Below are positions 27,120 through 36,047 of a DNA stretch of 42,455 nt, piece by piece. Both the position numbers and the translations under genes were made by a program. The notes under the pieces are model-generated. The model ran no database searches and was not told the origin of the DNA. It saw only the letters and a program-made list of their open reading frames with translations. The DNA lies in contig WREI01000014.1 in assembly GCA_009779405.1 (NCBI GenBank), forward strand, positions 1-42,455, in the 5' to 3' direction. Every line of letters starts with the position of its first letter. Within the stretch, counting starts at the first letter, position 1. The stretch is from Clostridiales bacterium (GTDB lineage Bacteria > Bacillota > Clostridia > Christensenellales > CAG-138).

Positions 27120-27158
27120 GCCGCATAGCCCGGGCACTGACCAATCGGGCTATGCGGC
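27120..27158 (+). terminator. Strong hairpin after the esxA-like gene
   Basis: GCCGCATAGCCCG / CGGGCTATGCGGC, 13-bp perfect stem, 13-nt loop, followed by a T-rich stretch. Confidence 0.75.
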
Positions 27159-27324
27159 ACTTCTTTCATGGAAAAGAAGTGCGTTTTGGGAGAACCGTAT
27201 GTATGTGCTTCCCTGCTCTTTCTCTGACCTTTCTGCGGGAACAGAGCTTCGGAAGCGAACAGATAAATTCAAAACGGGGCGTGTGTGACTGCGCCCTTAA
27301 TTGTGTATCCATTAGGAGGTTTGT

Positions 27325-28416
27325 ATGCACATAACTTTCGCCGCCCTTTCACACGCGGGCAAGGTGCGGTCGAACAACGAGGATAACCTGTATGCGGGCG
27401 GGGTATCACTGACACCCGAAACGCGAGAAAAATCATTTTTGTTGTGCGGCGAAAAAGATGCGCCCGACGTATTCGCAATCTGTGACGGTATGGGCGGGCA
27501 GGAATCCGGCGAGCTGGCCTCTTTATTGGCGGTACAAACCTTGGATACTTTCGCGCCCCGCATGCGCGAAGCGACATCGGAGCAGTTGGACGCCTTGGCG
27601 CAGCAATGCGTAGTGGAGGCGAACGCCGCTATCTGCACCGAGATGCGCAATCGAAATGCGCGTATGGGGACAACATTTGCCATGCTTACGGTTCGCGATC
27701 AAAGCGTACACGCGTACAGCATAGGTGATTCGCGGGTCTATGTCTTTGCGAACCGACGGCTGCGTCAGCTTTCGGAGGATCATACGCTCGTCGCGACCAA
27801 AATGAAAATGGGATTGCTGACGGAGGGCCAAGCACGCAAAGACCACGATTGGCACAGGCTGACCGCGCATTTAGGTGTCTTTGCCGACGAGCTCAGCGTT
27901 TCCGCAGACGTGCTTCTGCCCGTCGCGGTCATGGGCAGTATGCGCTTTCTGTTGTGTTCGGACGGGCTCACCGATATGGTTTGGGACGACCGCATTGAAG
28001 CAATCCTGCGCGAAAGCAAAACGGCCGAGCAGGCAGCGGTCGCGCTTTTCGATGAGGCCATGCAAAACGGCGGACGAGATAATACCAGTATTATTGTAAT
28101 CGATGTGCAGAAAACGGAAACGCCACCCGCGCCTACAAAACCTATATCGAGCAGACCTCGCGCGGGGACGCTTGCCGCAATCTTTATGGGTGCGTTTGCG
28201 CTACTTTTTGTCCTTTTCGCATTGCTCTACTTCTTTGCGCCATGGCCTGCGCGCGAAGCCCCGGAAGCTACAAGTGCTCCGGTTGAGACATTTTTCGTGG
28301 AGCCGACTGAACCGAACTTTACGGATGTCCCGGTTATGACGGATACCGAGAGCCAGAATACACCGACCATTCCGATCATTCCATATATACCCGCTACCGC
28401 AATCCCGGCAGAATAG
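27325..28416 (+). CDS. PP2C-family Ser/Thr phosphatase with C-terminal TM segment
   Basis: 363 aa; 'SNNEDNLYAGG', 'AICDGMGGQESGELAS', 'YSIGDSRVYVF', 'GGRDNTSIIVIDV'; TM 'AAIFMGAFALLFVLFALLYFF'. Confidence 0.92.
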   Translation: MHITFAALSHAGKVRSNNEDNLYAGGVSLTPETREKSFLLCGEKDAPDVFAICDGMGGQESGELASLLAVQTLDTFAPRMREATSEQLDALAQQCVVEANAAICTEMRNRNARMGTTFAMLTVRDQSVHAYSIGDSRVYVFANRRLRQLSEDHTLVATKMKMGLLTEGQARKDHDWHRLTAHLGVFADELSVSADVLLPVAVMGSMRFLLCSDGLTDMVWDDRIEAILRESKTAEQAAVALFDEAMQNGGRDNTSIIVIDVQKTETPPAPTKPISSRPRAGTLAAIFMGAFALLFVLFALLYFFAPWPAREAPEATSAPVETFFVEPTEPNFTDVPVMTDTESQNTPTIPIIPYIPATAIPAE

Positions 28417-28466
28417 ACACCGAATTCGCTACCTTATACACCACCAGATTCTAAAGGAGATGCACC

Positions 28467-30977
28467 ATGACAACTATCCAACAATTCGAACCCCTATTCG
28501 GCGAATGGTATGCCGAGAGCCTGATTGGGACAGGCAGCTTCGGGCGCGTGTACAAAATCAAGCGCGAGGATTTTGACGCGACCTATTATTCCGCTCTGAA
28601 ATACATTTCCCTGCCGCAGAGCGAGGCGGAAAGCTCCCAATTGCGGCAGATGGGCATGAACGATGCTTCCATCTCGGAGTATTACGGCCAGATGGCGCGG
28701 GACCTTAGTGCGGAAATCCAACTGATGTATAAGCTGCGCGGCAACACCAATATCGTCGCCTATGAGGATCACAAACGTCTGCCCAAGCCGAACGGTATGG
28801 GATATGACATATTCATCCGCATGGAACTGCTCACCCCTCTGGATCGGTATGCCGCCAACCGCTCCCTTTCCGAGCAGGAAATCATCCGCTTAGGCTCGGA
28901 TATCTGCAACGCCTTGGAGCTTTGCGGACGGCATCATATCATCCATCGCGATATCAAGCCGGAAAACATTTTCGTTTCACAAAACGGCGACTTTAAGCTG
29001 GGCGACTTTGGCATCGCGCGGCAACTGGAACGCACAGGCACCAATCTCACAAAAATCGGAACCAAAAACTATATGGCACCTGAGATTATTGCGGGCTCGC
29101 ACTATGACGCCACGGTGGACATTTACGCTCTTGGCATTGTGATGTATCGGCTGTTGAACAACAACCGCATTCCCTTCGTCCCGCAAGGGCAGGTGATGCC
29201 ATCGGATTGGGATCAAGCACTAATACGCCGATCGCGAGGGGATTCGCTGTCCCTGCCCGTAAACGCGCAGAACCGATTGGGAGAAATCGTGCTGAAAGCT
29301 TGCGCGTCCGGCCCGAGGGACAGGTATCAAACCCCACCGGAAATGCGGGAAGCATTGGACATGTTGCGTAGCGGCAGAGATGTGCTGGCGGAGATCCCGC
29401 CTTTTGTGGTGAATCCGCCGATAAAGGAACCTCCCCCACCAGCGCCTGCGCCTACTCCGCAAGAACCGCCAAAAGAAGAAGAAGGCACGCAATCCCCGGA
29501 GCCGGTACTATCCCCTCCCATGCGCTCTACGGATGAAACGGTTTCCTTGTTTGGTAAAGCGGCCACATCTCCTGCCGAAGAACTTCGTGATACCCCACCA
29601 AGTCCTGTACCCACTCCGCCAAAACCACGCAAGAAAATGCTTGTGCTGTTGGCTGCAGCCTTCTTTGCAGTATTACTGACAAGCGTCATTCTTATCTTGG
29701 CTTTAAGTAACAAGGGGGGCAGCGGGACGGATGTCATTGGCAGTGGACTCCATTCAGAGTCAGGGAAGGCAACAGCAACAGCCAAAGCAACGACAACAGC
29801 CGAGGCAACTGCTGCGCCCACACCGACACCCGTTCCAATCGTGCCGTTGGCCACCTTTGAAATGTCCGATGAACTGTTTGGCTTTACCGTGATGCTTGAC
29901 GGGGATGTGTTTCAACTGCCGGTTACCTTGGAAGTGTTCCAATCCTATGGATGGAAAGCGGAGAAGGAACTCTCCGGTGCGTTCATCCCCGGTCAGTATG
30001 GTATTTTCTATTTTACAAGGAACGGCAACCAGATATATGTGCAACTGGCAAATATGAGTGAAGAGGTGCGCTTTGTTCAGGAGAGTACAGTTATCTTCTT
30101 CGGGTGTGATTTGTCTAACAATAAAGCGGAATTGGAGTTGCCAAAAGGAATTAAATGCGGTGTATCCACCAAGGAAGATATCCTGGCAGCGTATGGTGAG
30201 CCGTACAGCATTTATGAGCCCGACGATGACCCGGGTTATTGCTCCTTGACGTACAAATACGCAAATAGTTCATATAGAGAAATTAATATAAGGATAAAAG
30301 ACTATGTAGTTTTCGAGATCCACGTTGAAAATGCAATTAGGATTGACAGTGATGTTGTCGAAGTGAGTACCGAGATAACAGACAAAGAGAAGAGTTATCG
30401 TGCGCCTGCGGAGTTGGGGGATGATATCAAGAGCTTCAATGTGATGATAGACGGCGATTTATATCACTTGCCTGCGCCGTTGTCGGCCTTTTTGGACAAC
30501 GGGTGGGCTATATATAACAAAACGTTGGATCACCTACCAGGAATGAGCTCAAACTATAGTGATTTTTCCACTCTGTCGTCAGGTGGCCATTCAGGTTTCA
30601 CATTGAAAAAAGGAGATAAGTATATAGAAGACATTACCTTCTATAATTATTCCCTGAAACCGCTTGCCATTGAATACTGTTTTATCATTGAAATAGACTC
30701 GAAGCATTTGGTGAAGGTTGAAATGGAACTACCCGGTGGCATCAAAATCGGAACCCCAGAAAGTGATTTTCTCAGTTTGTTCAGTCGTGTATTCGAGAAA
30801 GACACGGAGGAAACCTACGGTAGACGCTACACGTTCTTCGCGGGTAAAAACCGGATAGTCGGATCTCGGGAGAACAAAGACAATGAAATTGTTATTGATG
30901 TCGGCAAAGAAGGCGTCGGGAACGCAGATGCGTATATCGGCAAAATATACGCCATAAGACTAATGAATGTAGATTGA
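28467..30977 (+). CDS. Ser/Thr receptor kinase 1
   Basis: 836 aa; HRDIKPENIF, GDFGIAR, NYMAPE; TM 'MLVLLAAAFFAVLLTSVILILAL'; duplicated ectodomain ('FGFTVMLDGDVFQLPVTL', 'KSFNVMIDGDLYHLPAPL'). Confidence 0.92.
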   Translation: MTTIQQFEPLFGEWYAESLIGTGSFGRVYKIKREDFDATYYSALKYISLPQSEAESSQLRQMGMNDASISEYYGQMARDLSAEIQLMYKLRGNTNIVAYEDHKRLPKPNGMGYDIFIRMELLTPLDRYAANRSLSEQEIIRLGSDICNALELCGRHHIIHRDIKPENIFVSQNGDFKLGDFGIARQLERTGTNLTKIGTKNYMAPEIIAGSHYDATVDIYALGIVMYRLLNNNRIPFVPQGQVMPSDWDQALIRRSRGDSLSLPVNAQNRLGEIVLKACASGPRDRYQTPPEMREALDMLRSGRDVLAEIPPFVVNPPIKEPPPPAPAPTPQEPPKEEEGTQSPEPVLSPPMRSTDETVSLFGKAATSPAEELRDTPPSPVPTPPKPRKKMLVLLAAAFFAVLLTSVILILALSNKGGSGTDVIGSGLHSESGKATATAKATTTAEATAAPTPTPVPIVPLATFEMSDELFGFTVMLDGDVFQLPVTLEVFQSYGWKAEKELSGAFIPGQYGIFYFTRNGNQIYVQLANMSEEVRFVQESTVIFFGCDLSNNKAELELPKGIKCGVSTKEDILAAYGEPYSIYEPDDDPGYCSLTYKYANSSYREINIRIKDYVVFEIHVENAIRIDSDVVEVSTEITDKEKSYRAPAELGDDIKSFNVMIDGDLYHLPAPLSAFLDNGWAIYNKTLDHLPGMSSNYSDFSTLSSGGHSGFTLKKGDKYIEDITFYNYSLKPLAIEYCFIIEIDSKHLVKVEMELPGGIKIGTPESDFLSLFSRVFEKDTEETYGRRYTFFAGKNRIVGSRENKDNEIVIDVGKEGVGNADAYIGKIYAIRLMNVD

Positions 30978-31165
30978 GCCCGAACTTCCCTAAGTAAGAT
31001 CCACAGTGGGAACAAATTGGATGAAGGTTTGGGAAACGGCAGATTTTGGTGCAGCAAGAGGCGCAGCGCGGAGGGCGGCGCGCCTCTTGTTCGAGGTTTC
31101 GCCACCCGTTTGCGTTGCGTCACGGTGCGGCAAACGCGTACTCTGCGAAAGACTTCACAGAGTAA

Positions 31166-31193
31166 GTTGGAATGGGTGCGGTATTATCCATAA
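31166..31193 (+). pseudogene. Ghost 3' end of a deleted kinase-4-like gene
   Basis: In-frame 'SKLEWVRYYP*' matches kinase-4 C-terminus 'DQVEWVQYYP*'; DNA TTGGAATGGGTGCGGTATTATCCATAA vs GTGGAATGGGTGCAGTATTACCCATAG; similarity continues into the following intergenic bases. Confidence 0.7.
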
Positions 31194-31217
31194 ACAGATT
31201 GCACACAGGAGGACAGC

Positions 31218-33503
31218 GTGGACATCATAAAAAAATTTCAACCCCTCTTCGGCGAATGGTACGCCGAGAGCCTAATTGGGACAGGCAGCTTCGGGCGCGT
31301 GTATAAGACCAAACGCGAGGATTTTGACACGACGTATTATTCCGCGTTGAAATATATATCCCTGCCGCAGAGCGAGGCGGAAAGCTCTCAGCTGCGGCAG
31401 ATGGGCATGAACGACGCTTCCATCTCAGAGTATTACGGCCAGATGGCGCGGGATCTCAGCGCAGAGATTCAGTTGATGTATAAGCTGCGCGGGAATACCA
31501 ATATCGTCGCCTATGAGGATCACAAACGTCTTCCCAAGCCGAACGGGATGGGGTATGACATATTCATCCGCATGGAACTGCTCACCCCGTTGGACGCATA
31601 CGCCGCCGACTGCTCCCTTTCCCAACAGGAAGTCGTCCGCCTGGGCTTGGATATCTGCAACGCCTTGGAGTTGTGCCGACGGCATCATATCATCCATCGT
31701 GATATCAAGCCGGAAAACATTTTCGTCTCACAGAACGGTGATTTCAAGTTGGGTGACTTCGGTGTCGCACGGCAACTGGAGCGCACAGGCACCAATCTCA
31801 CAAAAATCGGAACTAAAAACTATATGGCACCGGAGATTTTTGCGGGATCGCACTATGACGCCACGGTAGATATCTATTCTCTTGGCATCGTGATGTATCG
31901 GCTGTTGAACAATAACCGCATCCCGTTTGTCCCGCAGGGGCAGGTGATGCCATCGGATTGGGACCAGGCTCTGCTGCGTCGCATGCGAGGGGACGCACTG
32001 CCCCTGCCCGCAAACGCGCAGAACCGATTGGGAGAAATCGTGCTGAAAGCTTGCGCGTCCGGCCCGAGGGACAGGTATCAAACCCCGCAGGAAATGCGGG
32101 AGGAACTATTTGCTCTGGCGGATGGGACTGCGGCAGTAAAAGCTGCGCCATGCGTTGTCTCCACCGTACCTGCGGAGATGGAGCGGGCGAATGATATGCG
32201 GGGTGCGCCTGCCCCCTCTGCGGCGCAGAGTGCAACGGATAGAACTGCTTCTTTGTTTGGTGTTGCGACTCCTCCCTCTGCGGCGCAGGAGACTACGGAT
32301 ACCACCGTTTCTTTGTTTGATATGCCGAGCATCCCCCCGGAGCCGATTCCACAAAGCACGTCCTTTGTGCAGTCTGAGAGGATTGCGGAGATAAGAAGCG
32401 TGGTCGAAGAGCCTGCTCCACGCAGACGTGAAGTGGCACCGACCGATGACCGCACCATCGGTTTGTTCGAAGCGAATGTCCCGGGTACTTTGGATGAAGA
32501 TGCGGCTTACGAAGATAAGGATGACAGAACCATCGGCTTATTTGGCAAGGCAGTAGGCGCAGCTCCGCCCCCTGCTCTGGCTCCCGTCGCAGCCGCGTCC
32601 TTGATAACGCCCATAAACACAGCGCCACCTGCCGAAAAGCGAAAATCTCGCAAGCGTTGGCTGTGGCTGATTGCTCCCGCCGCGTTGCTGACGCTTCTTG
32701 CGCTTGCGTTTTTGGGCTTCAATTTGTCATCGTTCGTGTCGCAAGTAGCCATCAAGCCAACAGTCGCACCGACTCTGAAGCCTACAGCACCAACGAGCAA
32801 GGCGACTGCAACACCAAAAGCATCACCTTCGCAAATAATTATACCGAGCCTTGTCGTTGATGTGCCGAGTGGAATGTTTTTTGTATGTGCGCAAGTGCCG
32901 GAGGACTGGGGCACTCCAAACATTTGGGCATGGAGCGATCAAGGCAAAGGCAACGTCTTTGATGAGTGGCCCGGCGAATGCATGTCGGCAGTTTCCGACT
33001 ACGAAGGATGGTATTATTACTCCTTGCCCAATTGGGTAAATGGTATCGTTCTGAGTGCAGATGGTGGTGCTGCTCAAACGATTGATATAAAATTTTTGCG
33101 GTGTGATGAATTATATATTTCTGTTTCGTCGGAAGTGGAAGACGGCAAACACCTTACTTCTGCCATAGGAAGATCCTATGAAATTATTGTTCATGTGAAA
33201 GTTCCGAAAGATTGGAAAAACGCCTATATTTGGGCTTGGAGTGCAGATTATCAGAATGCCTTTGAGGCATGGCCGGGCATGGCAATGAAGAAGGAATCTG
33301 GAGACTGGTATAGCTTCACAATACAGGGCACGACCAATAATATCCTCATCAGTTATGAGAATTATGGCCAAACAGAAAATATCATCGTTGAAGCAGGTGA
33401 AGTATGGGTCAAAATATATGATGATTATGAAGAGACCACTAATGCGTTTCTTGACCCAATTCACCTCTATGCCTCCGAAGTATTTTATAAGAATCCCGAT
33501 TGA
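31218..33503 (+). CDS. Ser/Thr receptor kinase 2 with two CBM26-like (starch-binding-like) ectodomain repeats
   Basis: 761 aa; catalytic half nearly identical to kinase 1; 'PEDWGTPNIWAWSDQGKGNVFDEWPGECM' and 'PKDWKNAYIWAWSADYQNAFEAWPGMAM'. Confidence 0.9.
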   Translation: MDIIKKFQPLFGEWYAESLIGTGSFGRVYKTKREDFDTTYYSALKYISLPQSEAESSQLRQMGMNDASISEYYGQMARDLSAEIQLMYKLRGNTNIVAYEDHKRLPKPNGMGYDIFIRMELLTPLDAYAADCSLSQQEVVRLGLDICNALELCRRHHIIHRDIKPENIFVSQNGDFKLGDFGVARQLERTGTNLTKIGTKNYMAPEIFAGSHYDATVDIYSLGIVMYRLLNNNRIPFVPQGQVMPSDWDQALLRRMRGDALPLPANAQNRLGEIVLKACASGPRDRYQTPQEMREELFALADGTAAVKAAPCVVSTVPAEMERANDMRGAPAPSAAQSATDRTASLFGVATPPSAAQETTDTTVSLFDMPSIPPEPIPQSTSFVQSERIAEIRSVVEEPAPRRREVAPTDDRTIGLFEANVPGTLDEDAAYEDKDDRTIGLFGKAVGAAPPPALAPVAAASLITPINTAPPAEKRKSRKRWLWLIAPAALLTLLALAFLGFNLSSFVSQVAIKPTVAPTLKPTAPTSKATATPKASPSQIIIPSLVVDVPSGMFFVCAQVPEDWGTPNIWAWSDQGKGNVFDEWPGECMSAVSDYEGWYYYSLPNWVNGIVLSADGGAAQTIDIKFLRCDELYISVSSEVEDGKHLTSAIGRSYEIIVHVKVPKDWKNAYIWAWSADYQNAFEAWPGMAMKKESGDWYSFTIQGTTNNILISYENYGQTENIIVEAGEVWVKIYDDYEETTNAFLDPIHLYASEVFYKNPD

Positions 33504-33526
33504 TAACCGAAGAGAAGAAAAAATCT

Positions 33527-36022
33527 ATGGATATCATCAAGAAATTTGAGCCCTTATTCGGCGAATGGTACACCGAAAGCCTGATCGGCACAGGTAGCTT
33601 CGGGCGCGTGTACAAAATCGTACGAGAAGAATTTGGCAATACCTATACGGCGGCGATGAAATATATCTCTCTGCCGCAGAGCGCGGAGGAAATCCGCAAG
33701 CAGCGCTATGAGGGCATGGACGAGCAATCCCTCTCCCACTATTATGGTGAAATGGTGAAGGATATTAGTGCGGAAATTCGCCTGCTGAACCGCCTGCGCG
33801 GGCGCACAAACATCGTTTCGTATGAGGATCACAAAATAGTCCCCAAGCCCGGTGGCGTGGGCTATGATATCTTTATCCGCATGGAATTGCTGACAGACTT
33901 GGATACATACATGCACGAGCATCCCCCCACGGAAGCGGATATCATCAATCTTGGCATGGATATTTGCAGCGCGCTGGAACTGTGCCGGGAAGATCGTATC
34001 ATTCACCGCGATATCAAGCCGGACAATATCTTTGTGACGAACAGAGGCGACTACAAACTCGGTGATTTTGGAATCGCGCGGCAGTTGGAGCGCACGGATG
34101 CCTACCTGTCCAAAAAGGGCACGCCTAATTACATGGCGCCCGAACTGTACCGTGGGGATCGCTATGACGCGACCTGCGATATATATTCTCTCGGCATCGT
34201 GATGTACCGATTGCTGAACAACAACAGATTGCCCTTTATGCCGCAAGGGCAGGTGTCGCCTTCGGATCAAGATCAAGTTTTGCTGCGTCGTATGCGAGGG
34301 GATACATTGCCCCTGCCCTGCAACGCGCAAAACCATCTCGGCGAAATTGTGTTGAAAGCCTGCGCGTTTAACCCGAAGGAACGCTTTGCTTCTGCGGCGG
34401 AATTGTGGTGGGCGTTGGAAGGGATTGCAGGGAAAACGAGTGACTTAGCGGAGAGCGGCCTCCAAGGCGCGAAGGGGGCAGAACGCACCATTGACATATT
34501 CGATGCGCCGGCAGACATCACTTACGATATCTTCCGGGAAGATCCGCCGCCGCCCGCGCCAAAACCAATCAAAAACGAAATCCCACCGCCGATAGAAGCA
34601 GTGCCGCCTGCCCCAAAACGTGAGAAGTTTTCCAAGGGTTTGCTGGCCACTGTTACTGCTGCGTTTGCCGGTTTGAAGGCGCGGTGGAAGAAGCTTCCCG
34701 CGAGCATGTTGGCCGTGATAGCTTACGGCGCGTTTGCCGTATTGACGGCACTTCTGATTTTTATCATTGTGCAAGTGGGGCGCTGTTCTACGAAAACGCC
34801 GCCTCCCAGCCCCGTGCTATTGGCTTTGACGACCGCGAAACCTACAACGAAGCCAACCGCCGCGCCGACGCCGACGGCAGCACCCACGCCCGCACCGACG
34901 GCGGAGCCAACAATAAAGCCGACAGCTGTGCCCAAGGCAACGCCGATGATTGCGGCGGGAAATGATCATAGCGTCGCGCTCCGTGCAGACGGCACGGTTT
35001 GGACCTGGGGCGCGAACGAATTTGGACAACTCGGCGATGGAACCACGACCCAAAGCAATACACCTGCGCAAGTGGGGAATTTCAGCGATATAACGGCAAT
35101 CGCGGCGGGCAGGGGCCATACCATCGCGCTCCAATCTGACGGCACCGTTTGGACTTGGGGCTGGAACAGTAGTGGGCAGCTTGGCGACGGCACCAAGGCC
35201 GACCGCAGCCTGCCTGTACAAGTGAAGAATCTTAGCAATGTCGTGGCAATTGCGGCGGGTTATTGCCATACCATCGCCCTCAAGGAAGACGGCACGGTTT
35301 GGGCGTGGGGGTATAACTATAAGGGGCAACTTGGTGACGGAACCACGATCAATCGCAGCGCACCTGTGCAAGTGAAGAATCTCAGCGACATAACGGCAAT
35401 CGCGGCGGGCAGGGCCCATACCATCGCCCTCAAATCAGACGGCACGGTTTGGACTTGGGGCTGGAACAGTCGTGGGCAGCTTGGCGACGGCACCAAGACC
35501 GACCGCAGCCTGCCTGTACAAGTGAAGAATCTTAGCAATGTCGTGGCAATTGCGGCGGGTTATTGCCATACCATCGCCCTCAAATCAGACGGCACGGTTT
35601 GGGCGTGGGGCTTGAATGAAGATGGACAACTCGGCGATGGAAGTACGGACAATCGCAGTACACCTGTGCAAGTGAAGAATCTCAGCGGCATAACAGCAAT
35701 TGCGACGGGCGAAGACCATACCGTCGCTCTCAAATCAGATGACACGGTCTGGGCATGGGGAAATAATGCTTGGGGGCAGCTTGGCAACGGAAGCGCGACC
35801 AGCAGCAGCACTCCTGTGCAAGCGGAGAATCTCAGCGGCATAACGGCAATTGCGGCAGGCGGGGACCATACCATCGCCCTCAAATCAGACGGCACGGTTT
35901 GGGCATGGGGGCGCAATGATCCCGGTGGGCAGCTCGGCGATGGAACCACGACCAATCGCCTTACCCCGGTCCAAGTCCTTGGAGAAAACGGCGTGGGATA
36001 TTTGAATTTACTCGTAGACTGA
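33527..36022 (+). CDS. Ser/Thr receptor kinase 3 with RCC1-like repeat ectodomain
   Basis: HRDIKPDNIF, GDFGIAR, MAPE; TM; ~50-aa repeats 'ITAIAAGRGHTIALQSDGTVWTWGWNSSGQLGDGT'. Confidence 0.93.
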   Translation: MDIIKKFEPLFGEWYTESLIGTGSFGRVYKIVREEFGNTYTAAMKYISLPQSAEEIRKQRYEGMDEQSLSHYYGEMVKDISAEIRLLNRLRGRTNIVSYEDHKIVPKPGGVGYDIFIRMELLTDLDTYMHEHPPTEADIINLGMDICSALELCREDRIIHRDIKPDNIFVTNRGDYKLGDFGIARQLERTDAYLSKKGTPNYMAPELYRGDRYDATCDIYSLGIVMYRLLNNNRLPFMPQGQVSPSDQDQVLLRRMRGDTLPLPCNAQNHLGEIVLKACAFNPKERFASAAELWWALEGIAGKTSDLAESGLQGAKGAERTIDIFDAPADITYDIFREDPPPPAPKPIKNEIPPPIEAVPPAPKREKFSKGLLATVTAAFAGLKARWKKLPASMLAVIAYGAFAVLTALLIFIIVQVGRCSTKTPPPSPVLLALTTAKPTTKPTAAPTPTAAPTPAPTAEPTIKPTAVPKATPMIAAGNDHSVALRADGTVWTWGANEFGQLGDGTTTQSNTPAQVGNFSDITAIAAGRGHTIALQSDGTVWTWGWNSSGQLGDGTKADRSLPVQVKNLSNVVAIAAGYCHTIALKEDGTVWAWGYNYKGQLGDGTTINRSAPVQVKNLSDITAIAAGRAHTIALKSDGTVWTWGWNSRGQLGDGTKTDRSLPVQVKNLSNVVAIAAGYCHTIALKSDGTVWAWGLNEDGQLGDGSTDNRSTPVQVKNLSGITAIATGEDHTVALKSDDTVWAWGNNAWGQLGNGSATSSSTPVQAENLSGITAIAAGGDHTIALKSDGTVWAWGRNDPGGQLGDGTTTNRLTPVQVLGENGVGYLNLLVD

Positions 36023-36047
36023 CAGACGCATCGGGAGGAACATACAA

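Noticed and set aside
34950-36010. CRISPR-like regular repeats
   Set aside because: 150-bp units keep the reading frame and encode RCC1 repeats; no short direct repeats with unique spacers.
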